22,256 nt of DNA, from positions 1,429,038-1,451,293 of the forward strand of contig BFEA01000151.1 in the NCBI GenBank assembly GCA_003427395.1. Reading direction: 5' to 3'. Positions 1-8,645 of this stretch are shown piece by piece. Position 1 is the first letter of the stretch. Each line of letters opens with the position of its first letter. The stretch is from Chara braunii (taxonomy: Eukaryota > Streptophyta > Charophyceae > Charales > Characeae). The notes under the pieces are model-generated. The model searched no databases. It saw only the letters and a program-made list of their open reading frames with translations, and had not been told where the DNA came from. The translations under genes and the position numbers were made by a program.

Positions 1-218
1 TAACTGCGACGTTAAAGAATTCTTGAGGAGTTACGGGGGATCTCCTTAAATGCCTCCTGATCAGCCACTGGTTCAGTAGTGACAGCCATAGTGTAGGTCT
101 AGGCTAGCGACCATAGTTGACAGGGTTCTATAAGAACCCTGTGGTCCTTAGAGAGTCTGTCAGTGAGTTCTGCGAGTAGGTCTGAGGAGTGGGACTGTCC
201 TGTCGTGCACCTATCACC
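1..218 (+). other. Untranslated leader of element 1 (5' part missing)
   Basis: This stretch precedes the first in-frame ATG of gag at 219 and shows no similarity to the region after pol (5911-6600), so it is not a visible LTR copy. No sequence resembling TGGTATCAGAGC is seen. It is most simply the 3' part of the retrotransposon leader, with the primer-binding site upstream of the window. Confidence 0.5.
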
Positions 219-2214
219 ATGGATGATTACCCGATGAACGGGTTGCTCATGGGGTTCTCCCTTTGGGGGACCCTTTGGCATTCCATTTTCCAATTGGGAT
301 TCTGGAACACGTTTTCGTGTAGGGCAGAGACGCGTACGGGGACGGGTACCTCGCCCTACACGGCCGGGCAGGAAGCAAAGGCCGCCGCGATCCTGCAAGA
401 GAGGAGAGAAAAGGAGGCCAAAAAGAAGGCCTTACTGGAGGCGCAGCGGCGAAGTTGAAGAAGATTGAGGAGGAGAGGGCTAGGGAGAAGGAGAGGCTGA
501 AAAAAGAAGAAGAAGCGAAATTAAAGGAAGTGGAAGAGGAAGACGAAGAAGGAAGTAGAAGAGGAGCCACTGAGAAGAAGATTTCAGAGTGGGCTGCAGG
601 ACTGACCCCGGGAGAGGATGAGGCGGCGTTAATGTATGTGCCCAGGGACAAGCAAGAGGCGGCCGTGCGAGAATGGGAAGCTGAAGGAGACCCACTCAAG
701 CGGCAAGTGCTAGAGGATGAGAAGAGGATGGAGTGGAAGTTCCGCCTCACTAGGGAGAGGAAGAGAAGAATGGAGGCGGCAACAGAGGCGGCGCAAGAGT
801 TGGAAGAGATTAGGAAGCACAGGGATCAGATGGCGCTCCAAGTAGATTTACTGGGGAAAGTAGAATTCCTGGCCAAGAACGTGGAACGCTTGGCAAATGT
901 CCAGGAGGAGCAGCTTTCATTTGGGAGAGGTCAGGACATTGCCGTCCGTTCGATACGGTCGGGACTTAGGGACTTTGCTCGAGAGTTGGCCATGAAGGTG
1001 GGCTCGCATGTGACAGCCTGCCTCGAGGGCACTGAACGATACTGTGCTGGTGCCATTGAGGGCGCCAAGCTGAGTGCCCCAAAGGAAGAAGAAGCACGTC
1101 CTCGTAGGGAGCCGATCAAAGTTAAGTTTCCTGATTCCTACAGTGGAAAGAAGGAAGAGAACTTTGACAACTGGGAGGCCAACGTTAAAACGTATGTGCA
1201 CCTGCAGAAGGTGTCCCCCGACGAACAGGTCCTAATCGCCATCCATGCGTTAAAGGAAGAAGCCGCCAGTTTCGCACGCTCCTTAGTCCGCGCTGCTAAT
1301 TGCAGCAACGATGTGGTTGCCTACTCTGCCTTTACCCCCCTCGCTGACTTTCTTAAGTTGCTGCGCGAACGATTTGCAGATGTCTCGTGCAGTGTCAGAG
1401 CCTCTGATCGATTGCAGACTATCCACTCTCGTCAGTGGAGGAATGCCAAGGCACTCAAGGGAGTAATGGACGAGCTAGTGGCTGTTCCTGACCATGGGGT
1501 CATAGAGACCCAACTGGTTAACCTCTTCTACCGGGCTATGCCCGAGTCGTTGCGTGGGCACTTCTTTGAGAAGAGCCAACAACCCACCATAACCTATGAT
1601 ACATTGAGCAGGGAAGTGGTGGCCTTTGAGCCAAGGTCTATGTCATCTCCACTTTCTGGCATAAGGACCTGGATAAGGGAAAGAAGTGGAAAGGTCGCAC
1701 TATCTCAGGGCAAGTGAAGACAAAGGATAGCCTGGTCCTTACTTTAGACGAGGGTAGTGTCGATGAGATCCCCTATGATCAGATAGAGTGGGGGCTCGAG
1801 GAAGATGACAGTAGCAGTAGTCAGGGGAGGACCTATGCTGCTGTCGCGGTTGGAGGGAGGCCGCAAGGAGGAGGACGAGGCCAGGGCCAAGGGGGCCGGG
1901 CCTCAGGGAACCGTCCCCAGGGCGATCAGGGGGTTGCAAGCAGAGGAGGAAACCGCCAAGCGGGAGGAAGGGGTCAAGGTCTCCCACAAAACCGGTCTAG
2001 GAATAGGCCCCCTTATACGAGAAGTGGATGGCACCCAAGGCTGCCACAAGGCAGGCCTTGGGAAGATCTGGGCCTGGACCAGCGCTTATGGCAACAACGT
2101 GTGAGCCAGGGGCAGTGCATCTACTGCGGTGACCCTGGCCACATCATTAAATACTGTCCGAAGTATAGAGAGGCTCGTTTGGCTGCACAGGAAGCAAAAG
2201 GCAGCCGCCGGTAG
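219..2214 (+). pseudogene. gag: gag polyprotein of element 1, frameshifted
   Basis: This encodes the structural particle protein that packages element RNA in the cytoplasm. The first ATG in frame is at 219 (MDDYPM); an upstream GTG at 189 is less likely as a start. An indel near 450 moves the frame into 455-1717, and a single-base loss near 1631 moves it into 1714-2214. In order it has a short N-terminus, about 130 residues very rich in Lys, Glu, Arg and Ala that look like coiled coil, a retrotransposon gag core starting near base 1110 (KVKFPDSYSG, FDNWEANVKTYV), a Gly/Arg/Gln-rich linker, and a CCHC zinc knuckle at 2116-2157 (C-x2-C-x4-H-x4-C). The total is about 660 residues, long for a gag. 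The stop at 2212 separates it from pol, which lies in another frame; whether that is native or decay cannot be told. Confidence 0.85.
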
Positions 2215-2254
2215 GGATAGCAACTGCCTCTACCATAGGGCCATGTGGAGATGA

Positions 2255-3373
2255 GTTAGCAAGCACGAACCTCCCAAACCACATGAGCCCATGGCAGAAG
2301 TTGCAGGCCGGTGGCTAGATAGCTGCCCAGAGACTGCATGTGTTAGAGTCTCTCTAGGCACTTCCCTCACAGGCGTGGCAGAGGAATTGAAGGAGAGAAT
2401 GCCGCCCTGGGCCAAGATGAGGAAAGAGAATAGGGGGCAACTCATATTAGTTGATACAAAGATTTTTAGAGGCCGAGTTGGCGCCTCAGTGGATAGTGGA
2501 GCCACTCGTAGTTATATCAGTAGGAAGGCGCTGCAGAAGCTGAAGTTGCAGTTAAAAGTCCAACAATTAGCAGACCCCATAGTAAGTATCCTCGCGGACA
2601 ATCGCATCATGCGAGTAGAGGAGTACGTAGAGGGATTCCAGGCGTATTTCCGCCTAGAAAAGGATGGGAAGGTGGAGAAAGTTCTCCATTCCCTGACTCT
2701 CCTCGTAGAGGATAGCCTCCCGTTTGACATAGTCCTAGGTATGGACTGGGGAGAGGCAGCAGGGGCCACACTCCATTTGAGGGAGCACGAGTGTAGGCTC
2801 CCTAGTCCATCAGGCGGTGTCAAGACGGCCCGTCTGTTCCATGTCTCAGGAGTAGATAACTCCCTGGCGCATTGCTGCCTTAGCGCTCCTGCTTTCGCAA
2901 GGCTAGTGAAAAAGGAGCAGCTAGAGGAACAGGTTTTTGTAGCCTATGTTAGGCCAGTTACTGAGCCTAAGGAAGAGAAGCCTATAGACCCTACTATTGC
3001 CAAGCTGCTGGAAGAATTCACAGATTTATCGAAGCCACCGATAGGAGTAGTCCCACGGCCGATCCAGCATCGTATTGAGATTGAGCCTGGCAGTAGGACC
3101 CCCAAGGGAGCAGTGTATAGGATGTCCCCGCGGGAGTTGGAGGAGCTTCGCAAGCAATTAGATGAGCTCCTAGAAAAGGGTTGGATTAGGCCCAGTTCGT
3201 CACCATTTGGTGCACCTGTTCTATTTGTTCCAAAGGAGGAGGGAGAGCTTAGATTATGTATAGACTATAGGGGTCTGAACGCTATCATAGTTAAGAATGT
3301 TGAGCCACTCCCCAAGATCAACGATCTTTTAGATCGGGTGCAGGGGTGCAGATTTTTTCGAAGATCGATTTGA
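2255..3373 (+). pseudogene. pol: pol of element 1, part 1: aspartic protease and N-terminal reverse transcriptase
   Basis: The frame is open from 2255, with the first ATG at 2291. The retropepsin-type active site is DSG at 2492-2500 in the context ASVDSGATRSYIS, followed by a flap-like region and the FDIVLGMDW motif that Ty3/gypsy proteases share. After a linker, the reverse transcriptase begins with GWIRPSSSPFGAPVLFV and LCIDYRGLNAI. The frame breaks at 3352-3357, where a run of six T appears to have lost one base compared with the frame continuing in the next segment; the protein then ends at TGA 3371. The protease would release the gag and pol parts inside particles. Family assignment is secure from motif order. 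Confidence 0.9.
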
Positions 3374-4635
3374 AATCCGAATATCATCAGATAGAAGTTA
3401 ATCCTAATGATCAGTACAAGACAGCGTTCCGGACTAGATATGGGCACTACGAGTTCATCGTGATGCCCTTTGGACTAACCAACGGGCCAGCGACTTTTCA
3501 GCGATGCATGAATGACCTGTTTAGGCCTTGGTTAGATAGGTTTGTTGTAGTTTACTTGGATGATATCTTAGTGTTTAGTAAGACCCTCCAAGAGCATCAA
3601 GGTCATCTCAGGCAGGTCTTGGAGAAGCCGAGAGAAGCTAACTTCAAGATCAACGCAAAGAAGTGCGAATGGGCAAAGACCCAAGTTTTGTATTTGGGCC
3701 ACGTCTTAGACGGAGACAGTATCAAGCCAGAGGATAGTAAGATTGCAGCGATCAGGGATTGGCCTACACCTCGTACGTTGACGGAGTTGCGGTCATTCTT
3801 AGACCTAGCGAACTATTATAGGAAGTTCGTAAGGAACTTCTCCACTATCGCTGCGCCTCTTCGCAGGCTGCTAAGGAAAGAGACAATCTGGAAGTGGGAC
3901 AAGGACTGCACGTCTGCCATGAAGAAGCTAAAGCAGGCATTGATGGAGTATTCAGTCCTTAAGGTGGCCGATCCGTCCTTACCCTTTGTCGTCACTACGG
4001 ACGCCAGTCAATACGGCATAGGTGATGTTCTGCAGCAAGACGATGACAATGGTTATAGGCCCGTGGAGTTCATGTCTGCTAGGATGCCTTCAGAGAAGGT
4101 TGCGACATCTACCTATGAGAGGGAACTCTACGCTCTCAGGCAAGCGCTAGAACACTGGAAGCACTACTTGCTTGGGAGGCACTTCAAAGTCCATTCCGAC
4201 CATGAAACGTTGCGATGGTTAAAGACGGAGGCCAAGATGACACCTAAGCTTACTAGGTGGGCCGCAGAAATAGACCAATATGATATTGAGCTCAAGCCAA
4301 TCAAGGGGAAATATAATGTAGTTGCGGACGCTCTGAGTAGAAGTGTGGACTACTTTGGAGCGATAGTTCACTATCTGGACATAGGGAGAGACCTGCAAGA
4401 AAGGGTTAAAGAGGCGTATGCGCAGGATCCTATCTACAATGACCTCCTCAAGAGAGTAAAGGAGGCCCCAGAGACCGAGCCAGATTACCGCACTACTGAC
4501 GGACTGTTATTTGAGAGGACTAACGTAGTCGACCGTCTGTGCATTCCCAATAGTGAGGAGATCCGTAGTCTGATCTTAGGAGAATGTCACGACACAGAGG
4601 GGCATTTTGGTTGGCAAAAGACCCCGCCAATCTAA
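3346..4635 (+). pseudogene. pol: pol of element 1, part 2: reverse transcriptase, RNase H and integrase zinc-finger start
   Basis: This continues the reverse transcriptase after the frameshift. The catalytic YLDD lies at 3553-3564 (VVVYLDDILVFS), preceded by FIVMPFGLTNGPATFQ. The IDLKS motif is followed by E where this family usually has G (KSGYHQ), a possible damaging change. RNase H follows with TDAS (Asp codon 4000-4002), YERELYAL and HSDHETL, so all three acidic positions are present, and then VADALSR. The first two ligands of the integrase HHCC finger are His at 4588 and His at 4603. The frame then breaks near 4622 in an ACCCC run, giving a false stop at 4633. It would copy element RNA into DNA in cytoplasmic particles. 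Confidence 0.92.
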
Positions 4636-5899
4636 TGCACGCGTACACCTGGCCAGGAATGAAGAATGACTGCATAGAGTATATTCGCAGTTGTAAAGTT
4701 TGCCAGCGGAATAAGACTACTATGCGTGCTCCGCTAGGTCTTCTCAGACCCTTGCCTATTCCTGATCAGCCCGGGGATTCAGTGTTCATCGACTTCATGG
4801 ACGCGGGCGTCAAAAGTAGGCATTGCAAGAGCCAAGTCATGGTGATAGTCGATAGATTTAGCAAGTACGCTGTTTTTATACCTTTGCCTTCAGAGGCACG
4901 AACCGAGTTAGTGATCCGTAAGTTTTTTGATCATTGGATCAGTGAGCACGGGGTCCCATTGTCCATAGTTAGTGATAGAGGCACCCGGTTCACGAGTCAG
5001 AACTGGCAGGAGTTGATGAGAGTCTATGGCTCTAAGTTGCTGATGTCATTTGGCCGTCATCCGAGACCAACGGTCAGACTGCACAGATGAATAAGGTCCT
5101 GCAACAAGTTTTGAGGATGTACATTAGACCAGATCAAGTTGACTGGGATGAGATGCTCCCCAAGATAGCCAGTGCTTACAACAATAGTGTGCATCTGTCT
5201 ACGTGCCGCACTCCCAACGAGTTGCACAAGTCCTTTAGACCGCGCAGACCGTTTGAGGGACTTAACCGGGATCAGATTCATAGGCTACCGCCCGGTACTA
5301 GGGAGTTCGCTATATAGCACGAAAAGGAGCTAGCTACTGTTGCAGATAACCTCAGGAAAGGCCAGCATAGGATGATAGAGCAAGCTAACAAACATCGTCG
5401 CCCGTCACAGTTCCGAGTAGGTGACTTAGTCTGGGTTAAAGCTAAGGAATTTGCTCCTGAGGAGAACATCTCGCAACAGTTATGGCCCGCGTACAGAGGA
5501 CCATGGCCAGTTCTAGAAGTCAAGGGCGGAGAGGATGGGCCGTCCTACACCATCGAGATTCCAGTACACCTCCACACCTACCCAGTTTTCCATGCGTCAA
5601 AGTTATTGCCATGCCTAGTAAGTGACCAGTTTCCATCTAGACGGTCCATGATCCCTCCAGACATGGATGGGAGGTACGACATTGACGACATTGTAGGTGA
5701 AGATGTGTTTAGAACAGGAGGTAGAGGTTGTCCTAAAAAACAGTATAAAGTCAGATTTGCATATCAGGAGCTAGAAGACGACCGGTGGTTCACCCGAACT
5801 GAACTTCTAGAAACAGCCCCCGACATAGTCCGAGCCTACGAGAGGGATAGAAAAGGTCCTGCCTTGGACAAAAGCATTCTCGTAGGACCTCGAATTTAG
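4584..5899 (+). pseudogene. pol: pol of element 1, part 3: integrase with chromodomain-like C-terminus
   Basis: The coding frame re-enters near 4622. The two Cys ligands of the HHCC finger are at 4692 and 4701 (CKVC). The first catalytic Asp is GAC at 4791 (FIDFMD) and the second is GAT at 4974 (VSDRGTRF). Where Glu belongs, 35 residues later, there is GCA (Ala) at 5081-5083, in GQTAQMN. A one-base loss near 5064 shifts the frame and TAG at 5315-5317 interrupts it; 5318-5371 is in frame with both sides, so it is a simple nonsense change. The C-terminus has the integrase GDLVWV and YPVFHASKL segments, then a module with DIDDIV, QYKVRF and DRWFTRTELLETAP that resembles a divergent chromodomain. 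It would insert the DNA copy into host chromatin, but cannot do so in this state. Confidence 0.9.
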
Positions 5900-6143
5900 G
5901 CCGGTGGGAGTGAAACGCTATTCACTAGTTCGCAGTAGCTGACACAGATCCCAGGGTTGGATCCCTAGTCCTTACCTTACCTGTGTACAGTATCTGTGTA
6001 GCCCCCGAGAATTGAACCCACGACCTGTGTGTTTCGTAGCAGTTGGTAGGTCGTCGTAGGTTCTGTAGGCCGTCGGGGTACGACCTGTAGACCTGTCCAG
6101 TAGGAGTCCAGCCAGGTCTAGAAGTCGTAGCTGTAGGCTTCTC

Positions 6144-6194
6144 GAAGAGTCAAGGTCGTAGCTAGTCCAGTCCTGAAGAGTCAAGGTCGTAGCT
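6144..6194 (+). repeat. Two 20-bp direct repeats in the element 1 LTR region
   Basis: GAAGAGTCAAGGTCGTAGCT occurs exactly at 6144-6163 and 6175-6194, a period of 31 bp. Shorter pieces such as GGTCGTAG and TACGACCT recur in both orientations between 6040 and 6230. Short repeats of this kind are common in LTR U3 regions, where they can act as enhancers; that role is inference. Confidence 0.75.
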
Positions 6195-6417
6195 GCGACA
6201 GGACCGAAAGGCCAAGTCCACGACCTTCTAGAAGGGCCCGGTGGTGGCCTTTCGAGGTTGCCCACGTTTAGGCAGAGGCAAGTGGGCAAGTGGTGGAAGT
6301 CCACCGTGCAGAGTCAGCAGTCCCAGTCCAATCAGTCCGGTCCAATCAATCAAGTACCGCCTGGGACTGTGTGCACCGTGGGCCAGGGGGAAAGGGCAGA
6401 CCAACGAGTTACAAAAG

Positions 6418-6424
6418 TATAAAT
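6418..6424 (+). promoter_or_regulatory. TATA box, probable LTR promoter of element 1
   Basis: TATAAAT sits about 510 bp into the presumed LTR, followed by GC-rich sequence. It is the best core-promoter candidate for element 1 transcription on the + strand. No initiation site can be read from the sequence. Confidence 0.4.
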
Positions 6425-6548
6425 CAAGAGGCCGCGCACAGCCATTCATTCATTCCTGCGGAAGCCATGCGAAGTCGAAGTGGGCGAGAGAGACGAAGTG
6501 CAGCCATAGCGATAGGGTAGAGGCAGCCATCGCTGCCATAGCTGTAGT

Positions 6549-7043
6549 TTAGAGTAAGTGTGTGTGTGTTGTGTGAGCATTCAGCGTGTCGCATGTGGGA
6601 TATCCAGGGTGGTCCGGGGTGTGTGAACAGTGAGTTGTTGGGCGCTGAGTCGCCATACCCAGTGAAAGTGAACTCTTATCTGGATACCATATCTCTGAGT
6701 TCTGTGTGGGCGCATGTCGCCAGTTTGCTGCGATGCGGTTTACGTGCATGAAAAGTGTGAATGAGACGAGTCTGATTGCAGCATTATGTAATGCTTTTAA
6801 ATCAAACAGGCTCCAGACATGAGCCTCAGCCTCTTCACCGGCATCATGAAGTTCAGAAATCAGTTTGTCCAAACGGGCAAGCAAGACTTGTTTCCGCTCT
6901 TTCACTTGCTGCTTAGTTCGGGGGTCAGGAGTCTCCTCACCGACAGCAAACATGAGTGAGACTGGATAGAAGAGAAGTGGAATAAAACGAGTGAGCACTG
7001 ACAATTTCAGAGAATTCCAGAGAAAAGACATCATGATGTGCGT
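6549..7043 (-). CDS. Unrecognised putative exon with one hydrophobic segment (minus strand)
   Basis: I do not recognise this protein. On the minus strand an AT-rich, T-rich tract ending in GCGGCAG looks like a 3' splice site at 7044, so an exon could begin at 7043 with ACGCACATC. The frame contains MMSFLWNSLKLSVLTRF, then a hydrophobic stretch of about 20 residues (FIPLLFYPVSLMFAV) and a charged helical segment (KQQVKERKQVLLARLDKL, HDAGEEAEAHVW). Beyond about base 6800 the sequence loses protein character and runs into the element 1 LTR area, so the true exon end is unknown; GTGAGG on the minus strand, just after the hydrophobic segment, is one possible donor. It could be the edge of a host membrane-protein gene cut by element 1, or chance. 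Confidence 0.3.
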   Translation of the reverse strand, partial: THIMMSFLWNSLKLSVLTRFIPLLFYPVSLMFAVGEETPDPRTKQQVKERKQVLLARLDKLISELHDAGEEAEAHVWSLFDLKALHNAAIRLVSFTLFMHVNRIAANWRHAPTQNSEIWYPDKSSLSLGMATQRPTTHCSHTPDHPGYPTCDTLNAHTTHTHLL

Positions 7044-7052
7044 CTGCCGCAA

Positions 7053-7511
7053 AATAAATAATTAATAAACAGTAATAAATTCCACGGCCGCACTGATCTA
7101 CAGCAGCAAGATTTCTAACAATCGAAGAGAAAATAAATACAATTATTTATATTCCTAACTATTGCTGTTCTTTCTGTCTATGTGATGACGTCCTAATCAA
7201 GAGTGTGCAGGTACCACGTCAGACCCGTGTGATCAGATACAAAACACAAGTACGCACAGCACCACAACATAGCAAACGACAAGGTGAGTATGCCAACATC
7301 AACAGCAAACAGTTTGTCAGCAATCCTTCTTCTTCTTTCCCTCTGTGTCGTCCAAGTGTCAGTGCGATGTTGCACTCTTCCTGACAGCTGGCACTCCAGC
7401 TGTATAGTCGGTTCAATCAGCTGTACCGCCGTCGTCTTCAGAATGCTTCTCTTACTTGGCAGTAATCCTGCCTGCTACGTGTCATCCCTGGAGTGTCAAC
7501 ACAGCAGATCC
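7053..7511. other. No gene seen; AT-rich then mixed sequence
   Basis: 7053-7165 is AT-rich and would suit the intron upstream of the minus-strand putative exon at 6549-7043. The rest has only short open frames without recognisable motifs. Nothing else is supported. Confidence 0.5.
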
Positions 7512-8060
7512 TGCCACGTCAGCACATCAATATCCAATCAATAAGCGGTGGGGATGCCACGTCAGCAAATATGTCCTCTGTCCTTCGCACGAGCCACTTC
7601 CACGTGTTACGTCTCGATACCGTTGCCGTTCCAGCCAGTCAGACAATGCCACGTCAGCCAAGGAGACCGATGCCACATCAGCACGTAGTCACCACCTCAT
7701 GAAGACAGGTGTGATGACATACTTCCTGCCACGTCAGCAATCAATCCTTTCCCCAAGGCCACGTCAGCATCTGCAGTAGACCCTGTCACGCGTCAGCAGC
7801 ATAAAAAGTGCCACTTCAGCAATCAATCAACAAGGTTTTCAGATGTGGCACAACATATGCCACATCAGCAGGAAATTGTGATGCCACGTCACTATCATGA
7901 TCCAGGCTGGCGCTCGGTATCTCTTGGTCGCCGTCCCTACTGCCACGTCAGCAACCTCGTTGGGATCTCCTCTCGCCAGTGAAACAACCCAGGCGGTGTC
8001 TTCTCGCCAGTGAAGTCTGTGCCACGTCAGCACCCCCGACATATCTCTTGCCACGTCATC
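7512..8060 (+). repeat. Irregular array of the 12-mer TGCCACGTCAGC
   Basis: Exact copies start at 7512, 7555, 7647, 7727, 7941 and 8020. Close variants start at 7671 (CACATCAGC), 7757 (GGCCACGTCAGC), 7784 (CACGCGTCAGC), 7809 (CACTTCAGC), 7858 (CACATCAGC), 7882 (CACGTCAC) and 8049 (CACGTCATC). Spacing varies from about 24 to 92 bp, so this is not a simple tandem repeat. The reverse complement, GCTGACGTGGCA, contains TGACGTGG, an ACGT-core site of the kind bound by plant and animal bZIP factors. All copies have the same orientation. The function is unknown. A TCTCGCCAGTGAA repeat pair at about 7971 and 8003 lies within it. Confidence 0.85.
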
Positions 8061-8564
8061 ACCTACTCAACACACATGTGCACCACACTTACCTGCGCGC
8101 CACCTGGCGTGTGCACACGTGTACAATCGTCGTCGTCAGGAGAACTGCTCCGATACCAAATTGCAATGAACCCAGATCGTGAAGACAGTCGTCAAAAATG
8201 CAAGCCCAAACGAATGTCTACCAGCTTACCAATAGTCAAAATCGTGCCCAGACAGAATGAGATAAGATAATCATACACAGACGAAGAGAGAGAAGGCAGA
8301 TTAGACAAAGGAGTGGAAATAGGCCCACTCCTGCTTCGGGCTCCCTCCTCAATCACCACCTCAATAACCAATAGTCTGGACGAGTATCCGAAGTAATCTC
8401 AATGCGCCACGCGGCATGTCTAATTAGTCCCTCATTAGCGCTGGAGCAATGTCGACATGAAGACCATCAGGTACCTATCCACAATCTCTCCTCAGTCCCG
8501 ATCTCCTCCCGAATGACGATTATCAGAACAGCAATACAAGTCACGTAGCTCCGCTTCATCAGAA
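8061..8564. other. No gene seen
   Basis: Mixed-composition sequence with only short open frames and no recognisable motif, lying between the 12-mer array and its palindromic relatives. Confidence 0.5.
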
Positions 8565-8645
8565 CACGTGGCAGCAGCCATGTCAGGCAATGATACATGT
8601 GGCAGCAGCCACATCAGCGCAGCGCATGGCAGCTGCCACGTCAGC
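8565..8645. repeat. Three palindromic relatives of the 12-mer
   Basis: Three units begin at 8565 (CACGTGGCAGCAGCCATGTC), 8596 (CATGTGGCAGCAGCCACATC) and 8625 (CATGGCAGCTGCCACGTCAG). Each has a GTGGCAGC or TGGCAGC left arm and a GCCAYRTCAG right arm that can fold into a short hairpin around GCAGC. Unit 1 starts with CACGTG, a classical G-box. The right arms match the TGCCACGTCAGC motif of the upstream array. Confidence 0.7.

Larger units (their letters stand above)
1..6600 (+). mobile_element. Ty3/gypsy LTR retrotransposon (element 1), nearly full-length but decayed
   Basis: The order gag, CCHC knuckle, protease, reverse transcriptase, RNase H, integrase and chromodomain-like tail is seen directly on the + strand, which is the Ty3/gypsy (Metaviridae) order. 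The reading frame is broken near 450, 1631, 3352, 4622 and 5064 by indels and at 5315 by TAG. The small number of breaks suggests fairly recent decay. The left end is cut by the window: bases 1-218 look like leader and contain no recognisable primer-binding site or LTR end. The right end is approximate. A probable 3' LTR begins near 5911, but with no second copy in the window its end cannot be fixed; 6600 is a guess. Confidence 0.9.
5911..6600 (+). repeat. Probable 3' LTR of element 1 (end uncertain)
   Basis: A purine-rich GGTGGGAG at 5903-5910 directly after the pol stop could be the polypurine tract, with the LTR starting TGAAACGC at 5911. The region is non-coding, contains a TATA box at 6418 and internal direct repeats, and lies exactly where a 3' LTR should be. 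No matching 5' LTR is in the window, so neither the ends nor the identity can be proved. The 3' end was placed near 6600 only because the character changes there. Confidence 0.5.

Noticed and set aside
1-218. 5' LTR of element 1
   Set aside because: No alignment to the presumed 3' LTR at 5911-6600 could be seen and no primer-binding site follows.
247-750. Minus-strand ORF of 167 codons rich in Ser, Phe and Leu
   Set aside because: It is the antisense of the Lys/Glu-rich gag coding region and shows no domain of its own.
6001-6080. tRNA gene in the element 1 LTR region
   Set aside because: T-arm-like and D-arm-like pieces are in opposite orientation and no acceptor or anticodon stem forms, so it was kept only as a finding.
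7193-7544. Overlapping short ORFs on both strands
   Set aside because: Short frames with Cys/Ser-rich composition, no motif and no splice or promoter support.
7512-8060. CRISPR array
   Set aside because: The repeat is only 12 bp, spacing is 24-92 bp and irregular, several copies are degenerate and the context is eukaryotic.
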